A program made the translations under genes and the position numbers. From contig NZ_FNHY01000005.1 in NCBI RefSeq assembly GCF_900103605.1, forward strand, positions 220,018 to 284,017: a stretch of 64,000 nucleotides of DNA, given 5' to 3'. Shown here one piece after another: positions 27,298-36,210 of this stretch (position 1 is its first letter; the number at the start of each line of letters is the position of its first letter). Origin of the DNA: Psychrobacillus sp. OK028 (GTDB lineage Bacteria; Bacillota; Bacilli; Bacillales_A; Planococcaceae). Under the pieces are notes generated by a model. The model saw nothing but the letters and a program-made list of their open reading frames with translations, was not told where the DNA came from and made no database searches.

Positions 27298-29799
27298 TCA
27301 TTGGCTATTGCCATTATTGTTGCCTTGACCATTGCCTTTGTTGTTGCTTTTGTTACCATTGTTATTGCCTTTGTTTTTGTTTTTATTTTTGTCTTTGCCA
27401 TTGTCTTTGTTATGTTTGAAGTTCAATGGAATGTCTTTTTCCAACGGAGTGTCTGCTGAAGAACCTCCAACATGCACGCCATACTTTCCATCAACAGTTG
27501 CCCACTCGCCATCAGCCCAGTTCGCTAGGTTGTCCGGTTCTTCCGGAACAAAATAGGAGAACGGGTGGTTGGAGTCGTCGTGATTAATACGTACAGTCAC
27601 ACGCTCGCTCTCACCAGGCTCAAGGTCAACCTTCTCGAAGTTTACAAGTCGCTTAGTTGGCTGCCCTGCCTCTTCTGGTAGAGTCAGATAGACTTGTGCA
27701 GCTTCTTTACCGGCAACATCACCTGTGTTCGTGATCGTGAAGGACACGTCAATACCAGATAATGCTCCTTTGCCTTCTTTTCCTGTATCGCGGACATTCT
27801 TCACTTTAAGGTCGTCATATTCGAAAGTTGTATACGATAGTCCGTATCCGAATGGGAAGACTGGTTTCACATTGTTTGCTTCGTACCAGCGATAGCCCAT
27901 TTCTAGACCTTCTGTGTACTGAGCGATTAGTTGATCAGAACCATCACCATAAGGACCAGGTCCACCAACTTTACCAGTATCTTGACGAGTTCCAGGGTAC
28001 TGCTCTTCAGTCGCGAAGGCAGCTTCACGTTCAGTAGCACCGAATGTCATCGGCAACTTACCGGATGGGTTAACCTTACCATAGAGAAGGTTAGCGACGG
28101 CATTGCCATCCTCCATACCTGGGTACCAAGCTTGAAGAACTGCAGGTACCTTATCCAACCATGGCATAATTGACGTACCGGAAGTTTTCAGTACCACAAT
28201 AGTATTCTCCGGATTAGCTTCCATAACTGCGTCAATCACCGGCTCCTGCTCAGCCAAGCCCGATTTAAGGTTCAAGGCTGGGAATCCTAGGGTATCACGG
28301 TCCACTGTCTCATGCGGGTTGTCGCCGACCATGAGAAGCACGACATCGGACTCAGCAGCTAACTTGGCAGCAGCTTTCGGATCACTGCCATTGTTGTACT
28401 TCACTTTAGTGTTGTAGCCAAACTCTTTGATAACATTTTCTAAGCCTTCTTGTGGTGTGACCGTATATGGAGTCACTACATAATCATTGTCGTCACGAAC
28501 AGAACGTGGGGACATCTTTGCCGCACCAGCGAACGTCTCAATGCCGATCAACGCGATCGACTTTGGCTCACCGTTCAGTGGCAGGAAGTCGTTATCGTTC
28601 TTCAATAGCACGGAGCCTTCCTCGGCCATCTTAAGTGCACTAGCACCGTTGAGCATCGGGTCAACGATTTCAGGCATAAATTTGTCGTAAGGCTCGTCCA
28701 TGTGACCGAACTCGATCATCTTGATGTAACGCGGACGAAGTAGATTATCAATATCGTCCTCAGTCACCAAACCTGCGTCAAGAGCTTCTTGAATCTTCTC
28801 TTTTGTGTAATACTGTGGTGTCCAGTCGAGCTCGACATTCAAGCCCGCCTTGATAGCTTTAACCGTGTCGTGTACTGCGCGACGGTCACTCATAACGTAA
28901 CCATCAAAGCCCCAGTTATCTCGAAGAGCATCTTGTAGCAATTCAGAGCTATCACAAGCATAAGTACCGTTAACATCCGGGAATGAACACATCACGGAAG
29001 CTGGGTCAGCATCTCTGACGGTCATCTCGAAAGGCAACATGTACAACTCGTTCATAGCATTTGAAGGAACTTGGACACCCATCGTCCAACGCTCAGTTTC
29101 CTGTTCATTTCCAGCCATGTGCTTGAGTTGTACCTGGACTCCTTGATCCTGGATACCCTTTGTTTGCTCGGTCGCAAGGATACCTGTCAAATAAGGGTCC
29201 TCACTGAAGTACTCATAGTTCCGGCCACCGTACGGGTGACGAATGAGGTTCAAACCTGGTCCGAGGAACACGTGATGTGCGAAAGCTCGTGTCTCTTCAC
29301 CAAGGATTCGGCCGGCCTCATAGTTTAGCTCGCGGTCGAATGTCGCAGCTAAACCTGGGGTAGACGGAAGACCAGTCGCCTGTGGGTCATTGTGACATGA
29401 TCCTCCTTTAACACCCGTACCACCGTTGGTCATACGTACTGTAGGAATACCGAGTTCTTCAATCCCTTTGATTTGCCGACCTGTGTCTTGGTACTCACAC
29501 CCAGGAAGGGTACCTTGTGGCGCAAATTCGCCGTTCATATACTTACTAGTTCCGCCTCTTTTAATGACAACAGGCTCACCTTTGTCGTTCTCATTGAAAC
29601 GCGAGATGGCGATTTGCTGCATCTTCTGTTCCATTGTCATCTCATCGAGAAGCAATTCGGTACGCTCCTCAGCAGAGAGGTTGATATTCATCCAAGGGTT
29701 AGTCCCTTGCGTTTCTCCGGTCACCGCATTAGCAGGATTTACTAACGCAGACATGGAGATCGTCGCTGTCAAAAAAATGGAAATAATTCGTTTTATCAT
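27298..29799 (-). CDS. Secreted GH3-family beta-glycosidase
   Basis: An 833-residue glycoside hydrolase. A Sec signal (MIKRIISIFLTATISMSALV, cut near ANA) is followed by the GH3 N-terminal barrel (PTVRMTNGGTG, LGPGLNLIRHPYGGRNYEYF, LKHMAGNEQETERW) with the presumed nucleophile Asp in GFDGYVMSDRRAVHDT, the GH3 C-terminal sandwich (GSVLLKNDNDFLPL), and a FnIII-like domain (FGYGLSYTTFEYDD). The last 40 residues are a Lys/Asn/Gly-rich low-complexity tail (KDKNKNKNKGNNNGNK). Beta-glucosidase or xylosidase activity is likely. GC content (48-57% in sampled lines) is above the neighbourhood, and the gene pairs with the beta-helix gene. Confidence 0.9.
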   Translation of the reverse strand: MIKRIISIFLTATISMSALVNPANAVTGETQGTNPWMNINLSAEERTELLLDEMTMEQKMQQIAISRFNENDKGEPVVIKRGGTSKYMNGEFAPQGTLPGCEYQDTGRQIKGIEELGIPTVRMTNGGTGVKGGSCHNDPQATGLPSTPGLAATFDRELNYEAGRILGEETRAFAHHVFLGPGLNLIRHPYGGRNYEYFSEDPYLTGILATEQTKGIQDQGVQVQLKHMAGNEQETERWTMGVQVPSNAMNELYMLPFEMTVRDADPASVMCSFPDVNGTYACDSSELLQDALRDNWGFDGYVMSDRRAVHDTVKAIKAGLNVELDWTPQYYTKEKIQEALDAGLVTEDDIDNLLRPRYIKMIEFGHMDEPYDKFMPEIVDPMLNGASALKMAEEGSVLLKNDNDFLPLNGEPKSIALIGIETFAGAAKMSPRSVRDDNDYVVTPYTVTPQEGLENVIKEFGYNTKVKYNNGSDPKAAAKLAAESDVVLLMVGDNPHETVDRDTLGFPALNLKSGLAEQEPVIDAVMEANPENTIVVLKTSGTSIMPWLDKVPAVLQAWYPGMEDGNAVANLLYGKVNPSGKLPMTFGATEREAAFATEEQYPGTRQDTGKVGGPGPYGDGSDQLIAQYTEGLEMGYRWYEANNVKPVFPFGYGLSYTTFEYDDLKVKNVRDTGKEGKGALSGIDVSFTITNTGDVAGKEAAQVYLTLPEEAGQPTKRLVNFEKVDLEPGESERVTVRINHDDSNHPFSYFVPEEPDNLANWADGEWATVDGKYGVHVGGSSADTPLEKDIPLNFKHNKDNGKDKNKNKNKGNNNGNKSNNKGNGQGNNNGNSQ

Positions 29800-30409
29800 C
29801 CTAATTCTCCCTTACTATCTTCTTGTCTATTAGTATTCTAATATAATTTATTTTAGCAACTTGTCCTCTCCCTTGCTAATCATTCCGTGTCTTAGTATAG
29901 AAGAAAACTATTACACTAGTATGAATGTCAAATTACAGAAACATAACAAAAATCACGATATTAGTAACACTCCTAAAGTCCCGAAAATGGTATTCAAACA
30001 CTGTATTGAGCAATAATTTTCGAAGAAAAGATTAAAATAAAACTTAAGGCCTATTATAATTTATTATTCAAAATATAATAATATTAGATGAAAGAACCGA
30101 GAATTTCTTCTCCTGCATTGTTTGAAACGTTGTGGGAGTTTGCTTCGTTTAATTAAAAAATCTTAATAAATGTGAAATAGAATGGAAAACTTTTGTTTGG
30201 TTTGGATGTATCACATTAATTTTTGCTATATTGGTTGGCTGTTAAAGTAACTAATCAGAGAAAGATATACTAAAGTAGAAGTAAAAGAAGAAATGTTTAT
30301 AGTAAAAGAGAATAAGAAAGTTCAACCTTCTTCCCTATTCAATCTCACATATTCTTTTAGACATAAAAACACCCCTTTGGCTAATCTAACCAAAGGGGTA
30401 AAGCTATCG
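29800..30409. other. AT-rich intergenic region next to the transposon left end
   Basis: About 600 bp with no convincing gene. Two frames of about 22 codons occur (one from ATG 30088) without a good ribosome site; a frame near 30190-30240 encodes one hydrophobic span but has no start codon. The only clear structure is the terminator at 30371-30399. Before transposon insertion this sequence lay directly downstream of glmS. Confidence 0.6.
30371..30399 (-). terminator. Probable original glmS terminator, displaced by the transposon
   Basis: Perfect stem ACCCCTTTGG / CCAAAGGGGT followed on the minus strand by GTTTTTATG. It lies 11 bp beyond the TTATA target duplication at the left end. If the transposon is removed, it falls about 30 bp after the glmS stop and in the right orientation to end glmS transcription. 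Confidence 0.75.
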
Positions 30410-30414
30410 TTATA
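30410..30414. repeat. Target-site duplication, left copy (TTATA)
   Basis: TTATA directly precedes the TGT terminus at 30415 and is identical to 50223-50227 after the ACA terminus, a 5-bp duplication as made by Tn7. Confidence 0.85.
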
Positions 30415-30542
30415 TGTTCAGTTACAAAAAAGTCGTGAACTTTGAACTCCTGAAACACGCATTCTTACGTTGTGTGAAATTATTCACGTAAAACAAAGTC
30501 GTGAACTACATATTTTTCTGCATGACAAAAAAGTCGTGAACT
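30415..30542 (+). repeat. Transposon left end with three spaced TnsB-type sites
   Basis: Sites of the form ACAAAAAAGTCGTGAACT at 30424-30441, 30490-30507 (AAAACAAAGTCGTGAACT) and 30525-30542, all in the same orientation. Tn7 left ends likewise have three separated TnsB sites. Confidence 0.88.
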
Positions 30543-30953
30543 GGAAACAGCTAAAAACCACATTATTACGTTATGTGAAGCGATTCCCCTGAGGTCCTTT
30601 TAATTTGTATGAGTCCACAATTCTATTTATATAGAAGGAACTGAAAATCCAACCTAAATTCAGATTTGATTTTTTATGTAACTATACCTCTTCGATATGA
30701 ACCTTTTGAATCCTGCATATGGCAAGCATAGCAAATCGGAGTAATTTGACGTTGTTTGAATAATGAAACAAGATTTGTTTCCAGATGACCCCGATAAATT
30801 AACTTCAATCAAAAGCCCGTTTCTAAAAATGACATTGAACCTAAAGCTTGTTCATAGAAAAGCGAATTTCGTATTTAAGAATTAAATAAAAAAGAAAATA
30901 CCAGTACAATTATTCATTCCTTTGGGGAATTATAAATAAAAGGAGTGAAAACA

Positions 30954-31712
30954 ATGAAGAAGTTTTATATATATATATTATTAATGATTTTAGTTTGTCA
31001 AACAGGGACAGCATACGCGGTTCAGAGAGTTGTAACATCGCACATTATATCTGACCTGTGGTATGAAAACGTTTTTTTAATTGCTGATAAGATAGATAGT
31101 ATGACTACTAAAAACTTTACTGTTCAAGTTGGCGGTGGAGTGGACAGCGTTGGCGGTGAATTATTATATAACTTTCCAAATTGGTATAACGCTAAGTTTG
31201 GACCTAAATTATTTTTTGAAGATATTAATAGTGATGGCTTAAAAGATGTAATAGTCGCATTAATTTCTGGTTCAGGTTCTGGAGTTTCTACAAAAGAAAT
31301 ACACGTGTTAAATCAAGTACGAGACCCTAATATGAGATACGAAGAAGTGCCAGTTGAATCCATTAATGATGCAGTCAAAAGACTTGTAAAAATGGAGCGA
31401 AAAGGCGATGAGATTACTGTTATAATTGGTAAAAAGAAATATGTAGAGGACTATTTAAAATTTAATTTTCAATATTCTGATGCCCCTCCTAGTGTAGGAT
31501 CAAATGAGGATTATAAGCCTGAAAATGGCGTTCTTTATGGCTATACAACCGTTTTTGTATCTATTCCTGAAGCAGGTATAGGCAGTCTGAAAGTAAAATA
31601 TGGTTGGGACGGAAAAATGTATAAAGCTGATTCCGTTACTTTCGAGAAAATAGAACCTTTTAAACCAACAAGTAATTTCCACAAGTATAACAATGGGATA
31701 TTAACTTGGTGA
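30954..31712 (+). CDS. Secreted protein with FG-GAP/VCBS-like calcium loop, unknown function
   Basis: A 252-residue exported protein. ATG 30954 is served by AAGGAG eight bases upstream. The signal peptide is MKKFYIYILLMILVCQTGTA, cut near AYA. At about residue 90 is DINSDGLKDVIVAL, the DxNxDGxxD calcium-binding loop typical of FG-GAP/VCBS beta-propeller blades, followed by STKEIHVLN. The rest does not match a family I know. It is the first cargo gene inside the left end, oriented away from it. Confidence 0.7.
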   Translation: MKKFYIYILLMILVCQTGTAYAVQRVVTSHIISDLWYENVFLIADKIDSMTTKNFTVQVGGGVDSVGGELLYNFPNWYNAKFGPKLFFEDINSDGLKDVIVALISGSGSGVSTKEIHVLNQVRDPNMRYEEVPVESINDAVKRLVKMERKGDEITVIIGKKKYVEDYLKFNFQYSDAPPSVGSNEDYKPENGVLYGYTTVFVSIPEAGIGSLKVKYGWDGKMYKADSVTFEKIEPFKPTSNFHKYNNGILTW

Positions 31713-31788
31713 ATAATTCGACCGCTCGTTAATGAATTATGATACTACTAAGCAAATAAAAAGCAGAGGATTGGTATCCATCTGTTTT

Positions 31789-33255
31789 TTATTTACGCTG
31801 CTGAATCATCATTTCTTCCCACGAATAATTTGGTATGGTTGCAATCCATAACGTATCTCCAATGATGACCACATCCATAACGATGGAATCCCCCGCATCA
31901 AACACTTTTTCAGATTTTCTTTCATCTTTCGTACTGATGGAATAAATAGCTTCACCTCTCTGTGTATATCCGAATAATTTCTCTCCTTTTTTAATAAATT
32001 TAACTACCACTTCATCAACTTTAATTTTTCTCCAATTTTCCTCTTGAAGATTTCGGGTCCAAATTCCACTTTGTGTGGTGATGAATAGCCTATTATTAAT
32101 CACTTTCATATCATCAGGTACATCATCACTATTCGGCAGAGTTATCTCGTTCCACCCAACATTTGTCTTTTGCAAAATCTTTCTTTCTTCTGTGAGTCCT
32201 ATCAAGTCACCATTATCCGATATTTGAACCTCATAAAATGGTTTAGGAACAATAGCTTGTTCCCAACTCTTCCCTTGATTGGTTGTATAATAAACATTAC
32301 CATTTGATAGCACAGCTATATGATTGTTGATGGAATAATCTACGTTCTCAATCGGGTGGTCTAATGAAAGAATTTTCCTTCCTTTACTTTTAGATGTAAT
32401 ACCTGTCCATATTTCTTTTTCCGTAACTGCATATAATTGATCATTCCTATCAAACCAAGCCTGTGTCACATAATTATAAACTCGTAGTTCTGTCCATTTT
32501 TTTCCGCCGTTCTCGCTCCATTCAATAAAAGGTCGATTACTTGTACTAAATTGAGTTGGCTTATTGTCTCCCCATATGACTAGTTTTTTGTTTCCAGCGA
32601 CAACCCCCATTATCGCCACCCCTTTTTTAGATAGCTTTTCGGAATCAATACGTTTGGATATTAATCCTCCACCGTATGGTAATTTATGAATGGCACTGAC
32701 TATATCTCCGTTTCTGGCATTGAATGAAATTCGAGTAAATCGTTTATCTCGATCATTTCCAATCACTGTTAAAATTGGTGTACCCTCGATGTTATCCAAT
32801 GTAAAATGATATCCTGTTGCCCAACCTTTTCCTTTTTTTAGATCATATTTATCCTTTGCTAGTTGAAGAACATAAGAGCTATCCAATTTGATCTCATCGT
32901 AGGGTATTGTAGGAACCTGAGATTGCTTAATCGGTCTAAATAAGGTAATTTTCTTTTCTGAGATACCAATTAGTAAATGCTCATCTGTACCTTCAGCCAT
33001 AAATTGCACAAACCAATTAAAGCGTTTCCCTGCTTCCCCTCTCGAGCCCCCCATGGTTTCATCCACACTGTTTACACTGGTAAGTATTGCGTTGACATTC
33101 CATTCTTTTGCTCTCTCGAATCCAATGTCAATCGCTTCTTTTAGCGTAATTTCACCATCTGAAGCGATTGTTTCACGACCAATCAAATTTACAAAAACTA
33201 AAAAAATAACTAATAAACAAGAGATTTTTTTTATGAAATTCAAAATTACCACCAT
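31789..33255 (-). CDS. Secreted protein with PepSY-like N-terminus and BNR-type propeller
   Basis: A 488-residue exported protein. After a signal peptide (LVIFLVFVNLIG region) residues about 35-210 contain ITLKEAIDIGFERAKEW and RFTRISFNARNGDIVSAIHK, similar in pattern to PepSY or peptidase-associated modules. Residues about 230-480 hold repeated blades with Asp-box-like SENGGKKWTEL, YYTTNQGKSWEQA and NLQEENWRKI, as in sialidase-type beta-propellers. Function is unknown. ATG 33255 has AGGATGGG directly upstream, inside a 25-bp hairpin; a TTG at 33243 behind GGTGG is an alternative start. Confidence 0.65.
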   Translation of the reverse strand: MVVILNFIKKISCLLVIFLVFVNLIGRETIASDGEITLKEAIDIGFERAKEWNVNAILTSVNSVDETMGGSRGEAGKRFNWFVQFMAEGTDEHLLIGISEKKITLFRPIKQSQVPTIPYDEIKLDSSYVLQLAKDKYDLKKGKGWATGYHFTLDNIEGTPILTVIGNDRDKRFTRISFNARNGDIVSAIHKLPYGGGLISKRIDSEKLSKKGVAIMGVVAGNKKLVIWGDNKPTQFSTSNRPFIEWSENGGKKWTELRVYNYVTQAWFDRNDQLYAVTEKEIWTGITSKSKGRKILSLDHPIENVDYSINNHIAVLSNGNVYYTTNQGKSWEQAIVPKPFYEVQISDNGDLIGLTEERKILQKTNVGWNEITLPNSDDVPDDMKVINNRLFITTQSGIWTRNLQEENWRKIKVDEVVVKFIKKGEKLFGYTQRGEAIYSISTKDERKSEKVFDAGDSIVMDVVIIGDTLWIATIPNYSWEEMMIQQRK

Positions 33256-33309
33256 CCCATCCTAAATAAGCACATTAATCACAGGATTAATGTGCTTATT
33301 TAGGATGGG
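33256..33309. promoter_or_regulatory. Perfect 25-bp inverted repeat abutting the start codon
   Basis: Arms 33256-33280 and 33285-33309 are exact complements around a 4-nt loop (ACAG). On the mRNA of the 31789-33255 gene the 3' arm ends AGGATGGG immediately before ATG, so the ribosome site would be locked in the stem. It has no T-run, so it is not a usual terminator. Confidence 0.85.
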
Positions 33310-33369
33310 GTAAATACTTCGTTATATTCCCTCTTAGATCCAATTTAACAAACAAATACTCCTTTTATC

Positions 33370-33452
33370 AGAGAATCCTTCTTAAAATAAACTGCCGCGT
33401 TAGTTCAATAAGAAAAAGGCTTTACCCCTTCTTGAAGTAAAGCACCCGTTAG
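33370..33452 (-). repeat. Double-hairpin dispersed repeat, copy A
   Basis: Contains AAACTGCCGCGTTAGTTC, GGCTTTACC, CTTCTTGAAGTAAAGCACCC and GTTAG. The first half forms a stem around ACTGCCGCG, the second around AAGCACCCG. The remaining 33310-33666 gap has no gene. Confidence 0.8.
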
Positions 33453-33666
33453 CCATCCATGCAGCACAAAAAATGCTGCACCACAGAGAATGAAAATGGG
33501 TAGGAAGCGTCAATACTGATACTGACCTTAATCCAAGTCAACCGTAATCCATAGACTTATTCACGCTCTCCTTTTTTTAACGATTAAGTAGGGGTCTTTT
33601 TAAGTATTGTCATTTTTCATTTCTTGAAGAACTAATTTTCATGGGAGTTTAATAAGGAATAGCAGT

Positions 33667-34101
33667 TTAATGGTATCGAAACCAAACAAACCATCCTTTT
33701 TCCTTACTTTTAGCTAAAAATATTTGACCTTGGGCTAAGTCAGCTCCAGGTGCTTTGGGGAAATCTAAACGTACGAGCCATGACTTTTCAGCAATTTCTT
33801 TGCCACAAAAGGTTTTAGCCATTCCAAAATAGCCTTCTTCTATTTCATTACCAACTGTTTTAGGAAAAGGTTTGGCAGTTACTACATTCCACTTAGTATA
33901 TATGTCAGGTAAATCCTCTAATCCAGTTCCATAAGTTTTTGGTATTAAAGTATTTAAAGCTTCTATTACCTCTTTTTTATCCTTAAGCGATACTTTCTCT
34001 AATTCACTTAATACAGGACAATTTTTAGGCTGTGCATAGGCTTCAAATGACACCAAAGTAAATAAAGATATGATTAAAATCAGTACATACATTTTTTTCA
34101 A
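33667..34101 (-). CDS. Small secreted protein, unknown
   Basis: A 144-residue exported protein starting with TTG 34101, which has GAGGTG eight bases upstream; the next ATG is too far. The signal peptide is MKKMYVLILIISLFTLVSFE, cut near AYA. The mature part has two cysteines (KNCPVLSEL and KTFCGKEIA) that could form a disulfide, and ends LAKSKEKGWFVWFRYH. I do not recognise the family. It is flanked by copies A and B of the dispersed repeat. Confidence 0.65.
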   Translation of the reverse strand: MKKMYVLILIISLFTLVSFEAYAQPKNCPVLSELEKVSLKDKKEVIEALNTLIPKTYGTGLEDLPDIYTKWNVVTAKPFPKTVGNEIEEGYFGMAKTFCGKEIAEKSWLVRLDFPKAPGADLAQGQIFLAKSKEKGWFVWFRYH

Positions 34102-34149
34102 GATAAATTCACCTCTTTTCTAATCTTCCCAAATTAGAAAGAGGTATCC

Positions 34150-34228
34150 ATCCATCTTAAAGTAACCTGCTCTGTTAGTTGGACAAGAAATGCTTTACTC
34201 TAATTGAAGTAAAGCACCCGTTAGTTTA
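34150..34228 (-). repeat. Double-hairpin dispersed repeat, copy B
   Basis: A diverged copy: TAACCTGCTCTGTTAGTTGG, then TGCTTTACTC and AATTGAAGTAAAGCACCCGT followed by TAG. Confidence 0.75.
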
Positions 34229-34240
34229 AGAAAGGTCTAT

Positions 34241-34693
34241 TTATTTTACTTCTACTGAGAAAGCATAATTCCCGTCTCCTTGCTTCCAATCAGATACTAC
34301 ACTATATACATACACACCTTTTTCTTTAGGAACCACAATTGAGCCATTTTTCACTTCAACTTTTTGTATATTGTCTTCATCTACCCATTGCTCTACCTTC
34401 ATTGTTCCAGCAATGGGTTTTTTCTTAAATTCAATTTTTATTTTTTCATTCGGTGATACAACTGTTGGTTTATGCGTACTTGCCATATCAAACAAACTTG
34501 TATAAGCCTTATCTACACACTGAGCTGAAAGTAGCCCCTCCCAACAATACGAACCTTGTGTAGTAGGAATATCAACATCTCCTATTGTTACGTTTGGTGT
34601 AGGTGGTTCTGAACGAAACGGTTCAAAAATAAATATTCCTATCATAATCAGTCCAATAATAATTAATACAGAAATCTGTTTAATTGTACTCAC
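34241..34693 (-). CDS. Membrane-anchored or secreted small protein, unknown
   Basis: About 150 residues. The longest frame starts at 34747 inside repeat copy C and is unlikely to be real. AAAGGGG precedes GTG 34693 and, five codons later, a possible ATT; the start is therefore uncertain. The protein has one N-terminal span (ISVLIIIGLIMIGIFIF) and then an extracellular domain with YCWEGLLSAQCVD (two Cys, probable disulfide) and EKGVYVYSVVSDWKQGDGNY, a fold like a small immunoglobulin-type domain ending in a beta-hairpin. Function unknown. Confidence 0.6.
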   Translation of the reverse strand: MSTIKQISVLIIIGLIMIGIFIFEPFRSEPPTPNVTIGDVDIPTTQGSYCWEGLLSAQCVDKAYTSLFDMASTHKPTVVSPNEKIKIEFKKKPIAGTMKVEQWVDEDNIQKVEVKNGSIVVPKEKGVYVYSVVSDWKQGDGNYAFSVEVK

Positions 34694-34735
34694 CCCTTTA
34701 TTTACAGTAGACGTTAATATTGAATGAAAGTAACA

Positions 34736-34822
34736 ATTCTTGTTCAACTAAACTGCTGCGTTAGTTCAATAAGAAAGAGTGCTTTACTCCTTCTTTAAGT
34801 AAAGACCCGTTAGTTGAATAAG
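34736..34822 (-). repeat. Double-hairpin dispersed repeat, copy C (full length)
   Basis: The best complete copy: TTCAACTAAACTGCTGCGTT then AGTTCAATAAG, a linker, CTTTACTCCTTCTTTAAG, TAAAGACCCGTTAGTTGAAT and AAG. Each half is an imperfect 33-bp palindrome. Confidence 0.85.
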
Positions 34823-34892
34823 CACATACTCTATTCAGAAATGGTAACAATACAATTAATTCGATAAAATCGAAAGAGGTGTATTCAAGAAA

Positions 34893-35312
34893 ATGAAAAA
34901 GATGTTAATCGTTTTTATACTATCCCTTGTTCTTATTACTTCTTTTCAAAAAATAAGCGTTTCATCAGCTAAACCAACTCAAGACTCTGAAGAGCTTAGG
35001 TTACAGGATATGCTTATGAACATGCTTGCTCCTTATATTCAAAAAGATTTGAATAACTATTATTACCCGAAGATTTTAAAAGATTTTTCACCTGATGTCA
35101 CTCCATGGAAAATTGAAGTAATTGAAACAAGAAGAGTAAATGGTTTTCGTGGCTTTATATTGGAAATTACATTTGAAATTGAGCCTACCGATGGTGGACA
35201 CTGGATTCCAGTAGGAAAGGACCGAATGACTTATGAAATATCTTATGGACCTGAGGTTAAATTGATAAATCACACGCACCTAAAGACTTATAAATACCCT
35301 CCCGAATCATAA
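34893..35312 (+). CDS. DUF3888-type secreted protein
   Basis: A 139-residue exported protein. A GAGGTG box precedes the ATG. The signal peptide is MKKMLIVFILSLVLITSF, cut near SSA. The mature part follows the DUF3888 pattern: LQDMLMNMLAPYIQKDLNNY, YYPKILKD, PWKIEVIETRR, ILEITFEIEP and HTHLKTYKYPP. Family function is unknown; it is frequent in Bacillus, often as several diverged copies. Flanked by repeat copies C and D. Confidence 0.75.
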   Translation: MKKMLIVFILSLVLITSFQKISVSSAKPTQDSEELRLQDMLMNMLAPYIQKDLNNYYYPKILKDFSPDVTPWKIEVIETRRVNGFRGFILEITFEIEPTDGGHWIPVGKDRMTYEISYGPEVKLINHTHLKTYKYPPES

Positions 35313-35317
35313 ATAGG

Positions 35318-35400
35318 CTTCCATTAAACTGCTGCTTTAGTTCAATAAGAAAAATGCTTTACTCCTTCTTGAAGTAAAGCACCCGTTAGTTGAATAAGGT
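35318..35400 (-). repeat. Double-hairpin dispersed repeat, copy D
   Basis: ATTAAACTGCTGCTTTAGTT, CAATAAG, GCTTTACTCCTTCTTGAAGT, AAAGCACCCGTTAGTTGAAT and AAG. It separates the convergent genes at 34893 and 35419. Confidence 0.85.
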
Positions 35401-35418
35401 AGAAAGCTTTATAAGGAC

Positions 35419-35799
35419 TTATTTTTGAATTTTTTTAACTGAAACCCCTTCTGTTGTTACATGAAAGGTTAATGTAATAGGACCTTCAGGTGGATTTAAA
35501 GGACCTGTATACGTATCATATTTTACTTTCACAGTAAAATCATACTGAGAATATCCACCAGTTAGTCGTTTAACTTCTAATATTTCTGCATCCCAAAGTG
35601 CATAACTACGACTTGGATATTCCTTATTAATCACTTTCCTTGCATATGGGTCTAATAACACCAATAATACATCATAAAAATCGGAATGTATTTCTTCGGC
35701 ACTGACATTCTCTGTTATCGGTGGTCTTTTCCAAGTTACATATAAAACAGTTGTTAAACTAATTAATAACAATAAAAATATTACTGATATCTTTTTCAT
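35419..35799 (-). CDS. Secreted or membrane-anchored protein related to DUF3888
   Basis: A 126-residue protein. ATG 35799 follows GGTAGGTGAT. The N-terminal span (ISVIFLLLLISLTTVLYVTW) is followed by FYDVLLVLLDPYARKVINKE, YPSRSYALWDAEILEVKRL and YDFTVKVKYDTYTGPLNPPE. The pattern of a helix, WxxEILxVKR and beta strands mirrors the DUF3888 protein encoded opposite at 34893, so the two are probably distant relatives. Function unknown. Confidence 0.65.
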   Translation of the reverse strand: MKKISVIFLLLLISLTTVLYVTWKRPPITENVSAEEIHSDFYDVLLVLLDPYARKVINKEYPSRSYALWDAEILEVKRLTGGYSQYDFTVKVKYDTYTGPLNPPEGPITLTFHVTTEGVSVKKIQK

Positions 35800-35846
35800 C
35801 TAATCACCTACCTTTTTAAAAGGTAGTATTTGCTTTAGATAAAACA

Positions 35847-35884
35847 ATATCCTTCTTCAACTAAACTGCCGCGTTAGTTTAAGT
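35847..35884 (-). repeat. Dispersed repeat, half copy E
   Basis: Only the first half is present: CCTTCTTCAACTAAACTGCC then GCGTTAGTTTAAG. The rest of 35885-36210 shows no gene or structure. Confidence 0.75.
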
Positions 35885-36210
35885 ACATTCCTTCACAAAC
35901 TTACTCTTATTTTGAGAAAAGATCCAGTGGAGCTGAAATTAATTTAATCAGATGTAGGGGCATTTTACCGCTTTACTATAAATCAACCTTTTCCTTTAAC
36001 ATAGCCTAATAATATTAAAATCCGACTTGCCATTGCACCTGCTTTTTAGATTGTACTTATGAATAGGAAAAATTTCAAAGAGTGTAAACACAACAGTATT
36101 TGGCACCGATTAGTAACAAGATAAGTATTATAATTTTTACACAATTCCAAAAATCATATTGTTTTCTTTTGTTGAATGGGTTAAGTTATTGTCAGAAGGT
36201 GGGGAAATAT

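Noticed and set aside
30088..30156. 22-codon frame MKEPRISSPALFETLWEF...
   Set aside because: No ribosome site and no recognisable pattern; not reported as a gene.
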